Positions 42,540 to 51,632 of a stretch of DNA of 64,000 nt are shown here, piece after piece. This DNA is from Bradyrhizobium macuxiense (lineage in GTDB: Bacteria > Pseudomonadota > Alphaproteobacteria > Rhizobiales > Xanthobacteraceae): assembly GCF_007993935.1 (NCBI RefSeq), contig NZ_VITY01000024.1:21798-85797 (forward strand), given 5' to 3'. The notes below the pieces were generated by a model. The model had not been told where the DNA came from. It worked only from the letters and a program-made list of their open reading frames with translations, and did not search any database. Numbering within the stretch: the stretch's first letter is position 1; each line of letters starts with the position of its first letter. The translations under genes and the position numbers were made by a program.

Positions 42540-43391
42540 TCAGCCCTTGCGGATCAGCGGGGGCGGCGGCGGCGGAGGCGGCACGTCGCAGCACGGCAGG
42601 TTGAAGCGCACGCCGAGCTTCACGTCCTGCGAGGTGATGTCGCGGAACTGGAAGCTCGAAGGACCGGTCGGCGTGCCGTCGAAGAAGTGACCCTGGCCCT
42701 GACCGGCGGTGCCCATGTCGAGGTAGCGATACGCCAGTTCGACGGTGAAGTTGTTGGTGACCTTGTAGGCGACACCGGCGTGCAATGCCCAGGCGAAGTT
42801 GGTCTTGGTGGCGCCGTCGGCGATGAAGGAGCTGGTCAGGCCCGACCCGCTCGGGAATGTGGCGACATCGGAGAACGCCGAGGTCTTGAGCACTGCGGCA
42901 CCGACACCGGCACCGATGAACGGCGTCAAGCAACCCCAGGTGCCGAGATCGGCGTAGACGTTGACGAGGCCGACCCAGCTCTGGATGCCGCCGTGATAGG
43001 TGTCGCCCAAGGAGCTCGGCCCGGGGAACGTGAAGAAGTCGGTGCCGTTGAAGCTCACCTTCGAGCGATACTCGCCGGTGATGTCGGCGCGGAACCAGCT
43101 GTTGAACTGATAGCCGACACCGATGCCGTAGAGCATGCCGCCGTCGAAACCGTGGCCGAATTGATTGAAGGCAGTGCCGGCCGGCAGCGTGTCGTAGCCG
43201 TTGACGTGCAGCCTCGCCTTGGTGTTGGTCATGCCGATATCGCCGCGCAGATACCAGCCGCCGAAATCCTGGACCGGCGGAGGCGCATACGCCATCGGGG
43301 GCGGCGGCATGATCGGCATGTCGGCAGCGAACGCCGCCGAGGACAGCAGAGATGCCGCTCCGGCGGCAATCAGGGTCTTTACGCTACGCAT
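42540..43391 (-). CDS. Outer-membrane beta-barrel protein with proline tail
   Basis: 283 residues. Signal peptide MRSVKTLIAAGAASLLSSAA then AFAA. The mature N-terminus is Pro-rich (MPIMPPPPMAYAPPPV), followed by barrel strands (DFGGWYLRGDIGMTNTKARL, GIGVGYQFNSWFRADITGEY) and the C-terminal strand DVKLGVRFNL. A cysteine pair and a run of prolines (PCCDVPPPPPPPP) follow the last strand, so the usual terminal aromatic is not at the end. This proline tail resembles other bradyrhizobial Omp25-like proteins. AAGGACG lies before ATG 43391. Confidence 0.83.
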   Translation of the reverse strand: MRSVKTLIAAGAASLLSSAAFAADMPIMPPPPMAYAPPPVQDFGGWYLRGDIGMTNTKARLHVNGYDTLPAGTAFNQFGHGFDGGMLYGIGVGYQFNSWFRADITGEYRSKVSFNGTDFFTFPGPSSLGDTYHGGIQSWVGLVNVYADLGTWGCLTPFIGAGVGAAVLKTSAFSDVATFPSGSGLTSSFIADGATKTNFAWALHAGVAYKVTNNFTVELAYRYLDMGTAGQGQGHFFDGTPTGPSSFQFRDITSQDVKLGVRFNLPCCDVPPPPPPPPLIRKG

Positions 43392-43700
43392 TGGCTTCGT
43401 CCTTTTGGGCCAAGTGAGGCGACACGAAAAGCCCCACGTCTGAAACTCACGGGCGGACGATGGCAGCAAATGTTTAAGCGGCACTTAACCCTAATTTTTA
43501 AGGTTGATTTTCTCTCACCGATTTCTGCGGCTGTTGCTTATGAGTCCATAAATGCACGCACGCAGCGGCGAAAGATGGCGATCTCGCCACAGGTGCTAAT
43601 GAAGCGTTGACGCGGGGCGCGCGTTTGCAGCGCACGCGAGCCGCGTGTGTTAGCGAATGCTTAATGCGGGAACCGCCGCTGCCCGTCTCACTGCCGGGAG
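43392..43700. other. Intergenic region upstream of the barrel gene
   Basis: 309 bp between the barrel gene and the exporter gene. It holds the barrel gene promoter; 43475-43520 is AT-rich with TTAACCCTAATTTTTAAGGT. I see no further gene. Confidence 0.5.
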
Positions 43701-44951
43701 TCAGCGAATGGCCTTCGGCATCTTCGGCAGGAACACCGCGAGCAGGCCGATCGCCGGCAGGAATGCACACAGCTGATAGACAAAGGCGATCGAGGTGTGG
43801 TCCGCGAGCTTGCCGAGCACCGCGGCGCCGAGCCCGCCGATGCCGAAGGCGACGCCGAAGAACACGCCGGAGATCATGCCGAAGCGATGCGGCATCAATT
43901 CCTGCGCGAACACGATGATCGCCGACGTCGCCGACGAGATGATCAGGCCGATCACGACGGTCAGCACGGCGCTTGCAAACAGGCCCGCATAAGGCAGCGC
44001 CAGCGTGAACGGCAGCGCGCCGAGGATCGAGAACCAGATCACGTATTTGCGGCCGAAGCGATCACCGAGCGGCCCGCCGATGAACGCGCCCGCGGCGTTC
44101 GCGGCAAGGAAGATGAACAGGTACAGCTGCGCCGCCTGTGTCGAGACGCCGAACCTGTCGATCAGATAGAAGATGTAATAGCTCGACAGGCTGGAGACAT
44201 AGAGCTGCTTGGAGAACAGCAGCGCGACCAGCACGACGAGCGCGATCATCACGCGCCGCTGGTCGGGATGGTCCGGATGCCGCGCGGCGGCGACCGCCTT
44301 CTTGCCCGCGATCTGCGGCTTGTACCAGACGCCGATGCGCCAGAGGATCACGATGGCGAGGAACGCGATCGAGGAGAACCAGGCGATCGAAGGCTGGCCG
44401 AACGGCACCACGATCAGCGCGGCGAGCACGGGTCCCATCGAGGTGCCGAAGCTCCCGCCGAGCTGGAACACCGATTGCGCGAAACCATAGCGTCCGCCCG
44501 ACGCCAGCCGCGCGATCCGCGACGATTCCGGGTGGAACACGGCGGAGCCGAGGCCGACCAGCGAAGCCGCGATCAGGATCATCCCGTAAGAATGCGCGAC
44601 GCTGAGCAACAGCAGCCCGAAGAAGGTGAAGCCCATGCCGATCGCAAGCGAGAACGGCTGCGCCTTCTTGTCGGTGAAATGCCCGACCAGCGGCTGCAGC
44701 AGCGAGGCGGTGAACTGGAACGCCAGCGTGATCATTCCGATCTGCGCGAAGTCGAGCGCGTAATTGTCCTTCAGGATCGGATAGACCGAGGCGATCAGCG
44801 ACTGCATCGTGTCGTTGAGGAAGTGCGAGAAGCTGATGCCGGCGAGCACGACATAGGCCGGCCCCGCGGCGGCCGCCGCCTTCGCGGCAGTCAATTCCGG
44901 CACCGGCACCGGTTCGCCCAATGCCTGTTCGGTTATGACGGGCTTGTTCAA
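43701..44951 (-). CDS. MFS exporter, fosmidomycin-resistance (Fsr) type
   Basis: 416 residues with about 12 membrane helices. It has the Fsr-like motifs FSHFLNDTMQSLIASVYPIL (helix 1), GHFTDKKAQPFSLAIGM, FHPESSRIARLASGGRYGFA and QSVFQLGGSFGTSMGPVLAA. Fsr exporters expel fosmidomycin and other amphipathic compounds; the native substrate is unknown. No in-frame ATG precedes the first helix: the most likely start is TTG 44951, which overlaps the stop codon of a 9-codon reading frame with a strong ribosome binding site. Confidence 0.87.
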   Translation of the reverse strand: MNKPVITEQALGEPVPVPELTAAKAAAAAGPAYVVLAGISFSHFLNDTMQSLIASVYPILKDNYALDFAQIGMITLAFQFTASLLQPLVGHFTDKKAQPFSLAIGMGFTFFGLLLLSVAHSYGMILIAASLVGLGSAVFHPESSRIARLASGGRYGFAQSVFQLGGSFGTSMGPVLAALIVVPFGQPSIAWFSSIAFLAIVILWRIGVWYKPQIAGKKAVAAARHPDHPDQRRVMIALVVLVALLFSKQLYVSSLSSYYIFYLIDRFGVSTQAAQLYLFIFLAANAAGAFIGGPLGDRFGRKYVIWFSILGALPFTLALPYAGLFASAVLTVVIGLIISSATSAIIVFAQELMPHRFGMISGVFFGVAFGIGGLGAAVLGKLADHTSIAFVYQLCAFLPAIGLLAVFLPKMPKAIR

Positions 44952-44977
44952 TGCAGCATTCCCGGACGGATTCGCAT
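44948..44977 (-). other. Possible 9-aa leader peptide coupled to the exporter
   Basis: ATG 44977 follows CGGAGG at spacing 5 and encodes MRIRPGMLH, ending in TGA at 44948-44950. That TGA overlaps the TTG start of the exporter (TTGA). The strong site belongs to this mini-frame, not the TTG, so the exporter may be translated by coupling. Confidence 0.45.
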
Positions 44978-45073
44978 GAATACCTCCGTGTCGTACGACG
45001 CGGAGGTAGCCGGGACCAGTTGCGCTAGCCGATGGCAGCGATGCGCTGTGGGGCCAGCGATTGACCTTAGGTC

Positions 45074-45205
45074 CCGTCATCCTGAGGAGTGCGCAGCGCG
45101 TCTCGAAGGATGAGCGGCCCGGCTGGTGGCCGTGCATCCTTCGAGACGCGGCCAAGTGGCCGCTCCTCCAGCGACAAAGGCGAAGCCTTTGCGCGGGGAT
45201 GACGG
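45074..45205. repeat. Family D long palindromic repeat, copy 2
   Basis: CCGTCATCCTGAGG at the left end is the same terminus as the copy at 18701; the inner CGTCTCGAAGGATG and CATCCTTCGAGACG pair. The right end (GGGGATGACGG) is diverged. It lies between the exporter and glmM. Confidence 0.8.
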
Positions 45206-45231
45206 GAAAGGTTGGCCGGAGAGCTAGGTCC

Positions 45232-46578
45232 TTAAGCCGCAGCGGCGTGGCCGAGTGCGCTGACGATGTTGTCGACGACCTCTTCCACCAGGATGCGGTC
45301 ATCGCCCTCGCCCATGACGCGGATCACCGGTTCGGTGCCGGAGGGGCGGATCAACAGGCGGCCATGGCCGTTGAGGCGCTTCTCGCCGTCGGTGATCGCG
45401 GACTTGACCTCGGCGGCGTCGAGCGGCTTGCCGCTGCGATAGCGCACGTTCTTCAGGATTTGCGGCAACGGTTCAAAACGCCGGCAGATCTCCGACACCG
45501 GGCGGCGCAACTTCTGCACCACGGCCAGCACCTGCAGCGCCGCGACGAAGCCGTCGCCGGTGGTCGAATAGTCCGACATGATGATATGGCCGGACGGCTC
45601 GCCGCCGAGATTGTAGCCACCGCTCAGCATCTGCTCGAGCACATAGCGGTCGCCGACCGGCGTGCGCACCATCGAGAGCCCTTGGCCCTGCAGGAACCGC
45701 TCCAGCCCGAGATTCGACATCACGGTCGTGACGATGCCGGGCTTGGCGAGGCGCCCCTCTTCCTTCCAGCTCTGCGCGATCACCGCGAGCAGCTGGTCGC
45801 CGTCAACGATATGGCCGCGCTCGTCGACCAGGATGACGCGATCGGCATCGCCATCGAGCGCGATGCCGATGTCGGCGCGCATCTCGCGCACCTTTCGCGA
45901 CAGCGCTTCCGGCGAGGTCGAGCCGCATTCCTTGTTAATGTTGAAGCCGTCGGGTTCGACCCCGATCGGCACCACGTCGGCGCCGAGCTCCCACAGCGCT
46001 TCCGGCACCACCTTGTAGGCGGCGCCGTTGGCGCAATCGACCACGACGCGCAGGCCGTCGAGCGAGAGGTCGCGCGGCAAAGTGCGCTTGGCGAATTCGA
46101 TGTAGCGGTCGTGGACGCCGTCGATGCGGCGGGCGCGGCCCAGGCTCGCGCTCTGCGCCAGGCGGCGGTCGAGCGATTCGTCGAGCAGCTGCTCGATCTG
46201 CTTCTCGACATCGTCGGAGAGCTTGAAGCCCTGCGGACCGAACAGCTTGATGCCGTTGTCCTCGAAAAGATTATGCGACGCCGAGATCATGACGCCGAGA
46301 TCGGCGCGCATCGACTTGGTCAGCATCGCGATCGCCGGCGTCGGCATCGGGCCGACCAGCAGCACGTCCATGCCGACCGAGGTGAAGCCCGCCACCATGG
46401 CGTATTCGATCATGTAGCCGGACAGCCGCGTGTCCTTGCCGATCACGACGCGATGGCGATGGTCGCCACGCTGAAATACCAACCCTGCGGCCTGCCCCAC
46501 CTTGAGCGCGAGCTCCGGCGTGATCAGTCCATTGGCGCGGCCCCGAATTCCATCGGTCCCGAAATATTTGCGGCTCAT
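45232..46578 (-). CDS. glmM: Phosphoglucosamine mutase
   Basis: 448 residues. It converts glucosamine-6-phosphate to glucosamine-1-phosphate for UDP-GlcNAc, cell-wall and LPS synthesis. The phosphoserine loop is ISASHNLFEDNG (Ser101), preceded by FGTDGIRGRAN. The metal site is DGDADRVILVDE, the sugar-specificity loop GGEPSGHIIMSDYSTTGDG and the phosphate loop LIRPSGTEPVIRVM. ATG 46578 gives the standard N-terminus MSRKYFGTDG. Confidence 0.97.
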   Translation of the reverse strand: MSRKYFGTDGIRGRANGLITPELALKVGQAAGLVFQRGDHRHRVVIGKDTRLSGYMIEYAMVAGFTSVGMDVLLVGPMPTPAIAMLTKSMRADLGVMISASHNLFEDNGIKLFGPQGFKLSDDVEKQIEQLLDESLDRRLAQSASLGRARRIDGVHDRYIEFAKRTLPRDLSLDGLRVVVDCANGAAYKVVPEALWELGADVVPIGVEPDGFNINKECGSTSPEALSRKVREMRADIGIALDGDADRVILVDERGHIVDGDQLLAVIAQSWKEEGRLAKPGIVTTVMSNLGLERFLQGQGLSMVRTPVGDRYVLEQMLSGGYNLGGEPSGHIIMSDYSTTGDGFVAALQVLAVVQKLRRPVSEICRRFEPLPQILKNVRYRSGKPLDAAEVKSAITDGEKRLNGHGRLLIRPSGTEPVIRVMGEGDDRILVEEVVDNIVSALGHAAAA

Positions 46579-46796
46579 GTAACCCCCAACACGGACCTCC
46601 CGAACCACACGGCGAGAGAGTCCCGAACGCCTACCAGTGTAGCGTGCATCGGCCTTATAGACTGCCAGGCGCTAAGATGACTTCAAAAAATATGATGAAT
46701 CATTACCACGGCCGAACCGCATTTTTCGGCCTTAAGGCGCTGAAAAATATAACATTCCGGTCGCTCAGACAATCCCCCGGGGAGGCGCGCTATCCC

Positions 46797-46970
46797 CTAC
46801 CCTTTGCCGTTGCGCTTGACGTGCTGGTCGCCCTTGGTCGGGGCCGGCTGGGTCACATTGACGGGGTCGGAACCGGGAAACGTCTCCTCCAGGCCCTCTT
46901 CAAGGGCCTCGTCGAGCCGGCGCTTTTCGGCGTTGTCGTCGGCCTTCGGCTTGGTGCCTGATTGCATCAT
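46797..46970 (-). CDS. Small acidic conserved protein
   Basis: 57 residues. The core LDEALEEGLEETFPGSDPVN, then VTQP, is a motif seen in many small proteobacterial proteins of unknown role; the ends are Lys-rich and probably disordered. ATG 46970 is chosen because GGAG lies 6 bp upstream. Its target or function is unknown. Confidence 0.7.
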   Translation of the reverse strand: MMQSGTKPKADDNAEKRRLDEALEEGLEETFPGSDPVNVTQPAPTKGDQHVKRNGKG

Positions 46971-47105
46971 CGTGCTCTCCCATCCGTCTTCGATTTGGCG
47001 GGCCATCCAACCATGCTAGATGACGGCAAGACCGAACAGCTGCAAGGCTTACCAACAAGGCTTGCTCGAATAGACTTGCGACAAGAAGAAGGGCCGGGAA
47101 CGTCC

Positions 47106-48242
47106 ATGAAGCACATTACCTGCATCGAAGATCTGCGCCAGCTGCACAAGCGCCGGGTGCCGAAGGCGTTTTTCGATTATGCGGACCGCGGCTCCTACAC
47201 CGAGGACACGCTGCGCGCCAATTCCGAAGACCTGCAGCAGATCAAGTTCCGCCAGCGCATCCTGGTCGATGTGTCCAAGCGTACCCTGGCGACCACGATC
47301 CTCGGTGAGCCCTCGGCGATGCCGCTGATCCTGGCCCCGGTCGGCCTGCTCGGCATGCAGCATGGCGACGGCGAAATCTACGCCTGCCGCGCTGCACAAG
47401 CGGCCGGCATTCCCTTCACCCAGAGCACCATGTCGATCTGCTCGATCGAGGACATCGCGGCCGCCGTCGACAAGCCGTTCTGGTTCCAGCTCTACGTCAT
47501 GAAGGACCGCGGCTTCATCAAGTCGCTGATCGAGCGCGCGATCGCGGCGAAATGCTCGGCGCTGGTGTTGACCGTCGATCTGCAGGTGATCGGCCAGCGC
47601 CACCAGGACATCAAGAACGGCATGACGGTGCCGCCGGAATGGTCGCTGTCGAAGCTGATCGACTTCGCGACCAAGCCCGCCTGGGTGTCGGGCGTGCTGC
47701 AGGGCAAGCGCCGCACCTTCGGCAACATCGCCGGTCACGTCAAAGGCATGGACGACATCGTCAAGCTGTCGGAATGGACGGCGTCGCAGTTCGACACCAC
47801 GCTGAACTGGAAGGACATCGATTGGATCCGCTCGATCTGGCCGGGCAAGCTGATCCTTAAAGGGATCCTCGATGTCGAGGACGCCGAGCTCGCCGCCAAG
47901 ACCGGCGCGCAGGCGATCGTGGTCTCCAACCATGGCGGCCGCCAGCTCGACGGCGCACCGTCCTCGATCGAGGTGCTGCCCGAGATCGTCGACGAGGTCG
48001 GCTCGAAGCTCGAGATCATGTTCGACGGTGGCATCCGCACCGGCATGGACATCATGCGCGCGCTCGCACTCGGCGCGAAGTCCTGCATGATCGGCCGCGC
48101 CTATGCCTACGGCCTCGGCGCCGGCGGCCAGGAGGGCGTCGCCAAGGCGCTCGACATCCTCGGCAAGGAGCTCACCACCACGATGGGCCTGTGCGGCGTC
48201 AACACCATCGCCGAGATCGACGACAAGGTGCTGGCGGTTTAG
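47106..48242 (+). CDS. FMN-dependent alpha-hydroxy acid dehydrogenase (LldD-like)
   Basis: 378 residues, closest in layout to L-lactate dehydrogenase LldD. The N-terminus CIEDLRQLHKRRVPKAFFDY and the FMN/active-site motif VVSNHGGRQLDGAPS with catalytic His are present, as is FDGGIRTGMDIMRALALGAK. It probably oxidises L-lactate or a similar 2-hydroxyacid to the keto acid and passes electrons to the respiratory chain. ATG 47106 is chosen; upstream in-frame residues are not conserved. It is a paralog of the gene at 14675-15892. Confidence 0.92.
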   Translation: MKHITCIEDLRQLHKRRVPKAFFDYADRGSYTEDTLRANSEDLQQIKFRQRILVDVSKRTLATTILGEPSAMPLILAPVGLLGMQHGDGEIYACRAAQAAGIPFTQSTMSICSIEDIAAAVDKPFWFQLYVMKDRGFIKSLIERAIAAKCSALVLTVDLQVIGQRHQDIKNGMTVPPEWSLSKLIDFATKPAWVSGVLQGKRRTFGNIAGHVKGMDDIVKLSEWTASQFDTTLNWKDIDWIRSIWPGKLILKGILDVEDAELAAKTGAQAIVVSNHGGRQLDGAPSSIEVLPEIVDEVGSKLEIMFDGGIRTGMDIMRALALGAKSCMIGRAYAYGLGAGGQEGVAKALDILGKELTTTMGLCGVNTIAEIDDKVLAV

Positions 48243-48253
48243 CCACACTCATC

Positions 48254-48376
48254 GTCGTCCCGGCGAAGGCCGGGACCCATAACCACAGCCGTGCGAGATT
48301 TGAACGCGGCTGTAGCCACAGCCTTTCTCAACAATCACCATCGGTGGTTATGGGTCCCTGCTTTCGCAGGGACGAC
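48254..48376. repeat. Family E palindromic repeat, copy 1
   Basis: GTCGTCCCGGCGAAGGCCGG then GACCCATAACCACA at the left pairs with GGTTATGGGTCCCTGCTTTC and GGGACGAC at the right. A second copy is at 63811-63916. Confidence 0.8.
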
Positions 48377-48441
48377 AGCGGAGCCTGCGGATCGAGATCC
48401 CGGGTTCGATGCTACGCATCGCCCCGGGATGACGCTTCGCG

Positions 48442-49050
48442 TCACATAGGCGGTGCGATGCCGTCGCGGCCGACGTTGACCCGGTTGGCTTCCAGCGTGC
48501 CGTCGTCCTTCTTGACCGCGCCGAAGATGATGATCTTGGCGCCGGGCTTCAGTTCCGACTTGTCGCCGGAAACGAAGGTGACGACCGGAGTGCCCGGCGG
48601 CACCACGACCTTCTTCTCGCCGTCCTTGTATTTCACCGTGATGTTCTGGCCGTCGGTACCCTGCACCGTCTCGGCGACGGTTGCGTTGGTCATCGTCGAA
48701 TTCGCGCGCAGGTCCCAAGGACGAAAACCTTCAGCGGCGCCGCGCTGGTTTTCCGGGAAGATGTGAACCGCGATCGCCTTCTGGGTCCCGTCAGGCTCGG
48801 GCATCGCGGTGACGCCGATGTAGGAACCGGACTTGATCTCGGACAGATCGGTCTTGGCAACGCCGAACACCGCGACGTTATCGGTGGTGCGCACCTTCAT
48901 GTCGGCGCCGTCGCGCGACTTGATCGAGAGCATCGCACCGTCGACGGCCTCGATGGTGCCGCGAATCCGTACGGTCGGCGGCTGCTGCGCCGACGCGGTC
49001 GAGGCAAAGGCAACAAGAAGCAATGCAGCGAGTGGCAGCGATTTCGGCAT
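48442..49050 (-). CDS. Secreted DUF5666-like protein, tandem paralog 1
   Basis: 202 residues. A signal peptide is visible (LPLAALLLVAFASTASAQ). The mature core VRIRGTIEAVDGAMLSIKSR and later KSGSYIGVTAMPEPDGTQKA resemble OB-fold DUF5666-type domains; the C-terminal half GTPVVTFVSGDKSELKPGAK repeats the pattern. The function is unknown, presumably periplasmic. It shares end sequences with the neighbour at 49314-49940 (VNVGRDGIAPPM vs VSVGRDGLTPPM), so the two arose by tandem duplication. ATG 49050 has GAGGA upstream. Confidence 0.75.
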   Translation of the reverse strand: MPKSLPLAALLLVAFASTASAQQPPTVRIRGTIEAVDGAMLSIKSRDGADMKVRTTDNVAVFGVAKTDLSEIKSGSYIGVTAMPEPDGTQKAIAVHIFPENQRGAAEGFRPWDLRANSTMTNATVAETVQGTDGQNITVKYKDGEKKVVVPPGTPVVTFVSGDKSELKPGAKIIIFGAVKKDDGTLEANRVNVGRDGIAPPM

Positions 49051-49220
49051 GGTGTTCCTCACGGGTTTGGCTGGCGATTCAGGGAACACCGGGGGATTGG
49101 TGGTATTCCGTGCAAGCCACAACTCCTCGCCGGAGTCACGGCTCGCACGACAACTACGCACCGGATGAGGGGCCGTTACTGCGGTCACAGACAGGTGATG
49201 TGCTTGACGCAGCAAGCCGG

Positions 49221-49302
49221 TAGCCCGGATGGAGCGAAGCGCAATCCGGGGGACCGCCTCCCTTGAAAGATTCCCGGATTTCGCTCCGCTCCATCCGGGC
49301 TA
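49221..49302. repeat. Family F palindromic repeat between tandem paralogs
   Basis: TAGCCCGGATGGAGCG and CGCTCCATCCGGGCTA are exact 16-bp complements at the two ends, with inner AATCCGGGG and TTCCCGGATT. It separates the two DUF5666-like genes. Confidence 0.85.
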
Positions 49303-49313
49303 CGCGCTACGCC

Positions 49314-49940
49314 TCACATCGGCGGCGTAAGACCGTCGCGGCCGACGCTGACGCGATCGGTCTCAAACGAGCCGTCGGGCAGCTTCTTCAGGAAGGCGAT
49401 GACCTTGGCGCCGGCCTTGAGGTCCGCCTTGTCACCGGGAACATAGGTCACGACGGGGGTATCGGGCGTGATCTGCACCTTCTTCTCGCCGTCCTTGTAC
49501 TTGACCAGCAATGTATGGCCGTCATTGCCGACGACGGACTCCGCGACGGTGGCGTTGGTCATACTGCTGTTCGGCTTCAGATCATAGGGCCGCGAGCCCT
49601 CGCCGGTGCCGCGCATGTTCTCGGGGAACACATGCACCTCGACCGCCTTCGGCACGCCGTCGGACCCGGGCACCGTGGTCGTGCCGATGAAGGAACCGAC
49701 CTTGATGTCGGCCAGGGCGATCTTGGTGAGGCCGAGCACCACCATATTGCCGGCCATATGCAGCTTGACGTCTTCACCACTGCGCGACTTCACCGCGAGC
49801 GTATCGCCGTTGACGCTTTCGATGGTTCCACGCACCCGTGTCGGCGTCGGCGGCTGCTGGGCAAGCGCATAAAGCGTGGACGCCGTCACCATCGCAAGCG
49901 CGACGAACGGACGAATGAGATGGGAACGGCTGGCAGGCAT
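49314..49940 (-). CDS. Secreted DUF5666-like protein, tandem paralog 2
   Basis: 208 residues with signal peptide (LIRPFVALAMVTASTLYALA). The core VRGTIESVNGDTLAVKSRSG and IKVGSFIGTTTVPGSDGVPK matches paralog 1 position by position, as does VHVFPENMRGTGEGSRPYDL against HIFPENQRGAAEGFRPWDL. The pair is transcribed in the same direction and is separated by a 264-bp gap with a repeat. Function unknown; likely periplasmic. Confidence 0.75.
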   Translation of the reverse strand: MPASRSHLIRPFVALAMVTASTLYALAQQPPTPTRVRGTIESVNGDTLAVKSRSGEDVKLHMAGNMVVLGLTKIALADIKVGSFIGTTTVPGSDGVPKAVEVHVFPENMRGTGEGSRPYDLKPNSSMTNATVAESVVGNDGHTLLVKYKDGEKKVQITPDTPVVTYVPGDKADLKAGAKVIAFLKKLPDGSFETDRVSVGRDGLTPPM

Positions 49941-50009
49941 CAGTGATCTCCGGGAGGGAACGCGGGGGGACTAACACCAGACCCCGTTCCGGAGACGCTA
50001 TTCCAGCCC

Positions 50010-50867
50010 TCAAGTCTTTGTGAGATCGGCCTCGACGATCGCGCGCAACTCCGCCGTGACTTGCGGGCGCTGCCCGAACCACAATTCGAAACCGCGCACC
50101 GCCTGATGCAGCAGCATGCCGAGCCCGTCGGCGGTCTTCAGCCCCCGCGCCGTTGCCGCCGCAAGCAACGGCGTCACCAGCGGCACATAGACAATGTCGG
50201 AAACAACCGCGCCCTGCGGCAACAGGCCGACATCGATCTCCAACGGGGGCTGGCCGTGCATGCCGAGCGACGTCGTGTTCACCAGCAGGCCCGCGCGCGG
50301 CAACAAGTCGCCGACCGTGTCCCAGGTCGCCGGATGGACGCGCGCGCCGTACAGGTCGGCAAGCGCGCGAGCGCGATCGATGGTGCGGTTGACCAGATGC
50401 ACGCGCGCGATCCCACGTTCGATCAGGCCGAACACCACCGCGCGCGACGCGCCGCCGGCGCCGAGCACCAGCGCATCCTCCGCCTTGTCCCAGCCGGGTG
50501 CGCAGGCGTCGAGATTGTTGATGAAGCCTTCAACATCGGTGTTGGTCGAGCGCAACTCGCCATCGGCGAACCACAGCGTGTTGGCGGCGCCGACGGCGCG
50601 GGCGCGCTCATCCGGCGCCGACAGCGCCAGCGCCTGCTCCTTGTGCGGACGGGTGACGTTGGCGCCGACGAAGCCGCGCAGCGACAGGCGGAATAGGAAG
50701 TCCTTGAAATCCTCCGGCGGCACCGCCTCGATCACATAGCCGCCCTCGATGCCGAGCGTGCGCAGCCAGTAATGGTGGATCAGCGGCGAGCGGGAATGCG
50801 CCGCCGGCCAGCCGATCAGGCACGCGGCGCGGGTTTTGCCTTGGGATGTCGGGGTTGAGGATGTCAT
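50010..50867 (-). CDS. aroE: Shikimate dehydrogenase
   Basis: 285 residues. It reduces 3-dehydroshikimate with NADPH in aromatic amino acid synthesis. The shikimate site is visible: SRSPLIHHYWL, the catalytic Lys in GANVTRPHKEQA, Asn/Asp in TNTDVEGF and the C-terminal GLGMLLHQAVRGFELW. The NADP loop is LVLGAGGASRAVVFGL with the basic NRTIDRAR after strand 2. ATG 50867 is preferred over longer frames. It follows a DUF1275 gene by 31 bp, so they may be co-transcribed. Confidence 0.94.
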   Translation of the reverse strand: MTSSTPTSQGKTRAACLIGWPAAHSRSPLIHHYWLRTLGIEGGYVIEAVPPEDFKDFLFRLSLRGFVGANVTRPHKEQALALSAPDERARAVGAANTLWFADGELRSTNTDVEGFINNLDACAPGWDKAEDALVLGAGGASRAVVFGLIERGIARVHLVNRTIDRARALADLYGARVHPATWDTVGDLLPRAGLLVNTTSLGMHGQPPLEIDVGLLPQGAVVSDIVYVPLVTPLLAAATARGLKTADGLGMLLHQAVRGFELWFGQRPQVTAELRAIVEADLTKT

Positions 50868-50898
50868 GGCCGTGACATCGGCCAAGGCAGGCGCGCTG

Positions 50899-51540
50899 TC
50901 AATCCGTCCGCTTCGCGTTCGCGAAAACCAGCGTGCTGAGGATGAAGGCGGTGCCCGCGGCAAACCAGATCGCGGCGAGGTTGATCCAGTGGTAGGCAGC
51001 GGCGCCCGCCAGCGCGCCCGCCACCAGCGCCGCCCACAGCAACAAATTGGGCATCCAGGCCCAGCCGGCGCCGCCGGTCAGTGCGGCGGCGGTCAGCTGG
51101 CCGACCTTGACCAGCGCTCCAGTGACATAGGTGAGGCCGAGCCCAGCCCCGCCTTCGAGCTGGAATACGGCATTCTCGAGCCCCATCGCCAGCACGATGG
51201 CCGCGACCGCGGCGTTCGGCAGGTCATAGGCATAGGCCAACGCCGCGGCCGCCAGCAGCAGCGCCTCGGCAAGCAGGATCAGGGGCTGGCGATGCGCGAT
51301 GCGGCTGAGCACGACCAGGCTGCCGGCCGCGGCACCCGCGACGAACAGCACGATCAGCGCCAGCGCCTCCAGCGCGTGCTCCCAATGCCCCGCGGCCAGC
51401 GCCACGCCGAGCCGCGTCGAGTTGCCGCTCATGAAGGAGACGAACAGTCCGCCGAGCTGCAGATAGCCAATGGCATCGACATAGCCAGCCAGCGCGCTGA
51501 GCGCGCAGGCCAGCGCCAGGTTACGGCGGGATTCCAGCAT
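50899..51540 (-). CDS. DUF1275 (YoaK) family membrane protein
   Basis: 213 residues with about six membrane helices; the signature GYVDAIGYLQLGGLFVSFMS, then GNSTRLGVALA, marks the DUF1275/YoaK family, small inner-membrane proteins of unknown transport role. It starts at ATG 51540 and lies 31 bp before aroE on the same strand. Confidence 0.87.
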   Translation of the reverse strand: MLESRRNLALACALSALAGYVDAIGYLQLGGLFVSFMSGNSTRLGVALAAGHWEHALEALALIVLFVAGAAAGSLVVLSRIAHRQPLILLAEALLLAAAALAYAYDLPNAAVAAIVLAMGLENAVFQLEGGAGLGLTYVTGALVKVGQLTAAALTGGAGWAWMPNLLLWAALVAGALAGAAAYHWINLAAIWFAAGTAFILSTLVFANAKRTD

Positions 51541-51632
51541 GATGTCCTTGCGCCCCCATAGGGACGCAAGCTAGCTGGCTCGGCCCATCCTGCCAACGAT
51601 CACGCCCCGCGCGGGCGTGATCACCGCCAGCA

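Noticed and set aside
43701..45302. Exporter frame extended upstream to 45302
   Set aside because: The extra N-terminal part runs through a family D repeat and has no membrane or family character.
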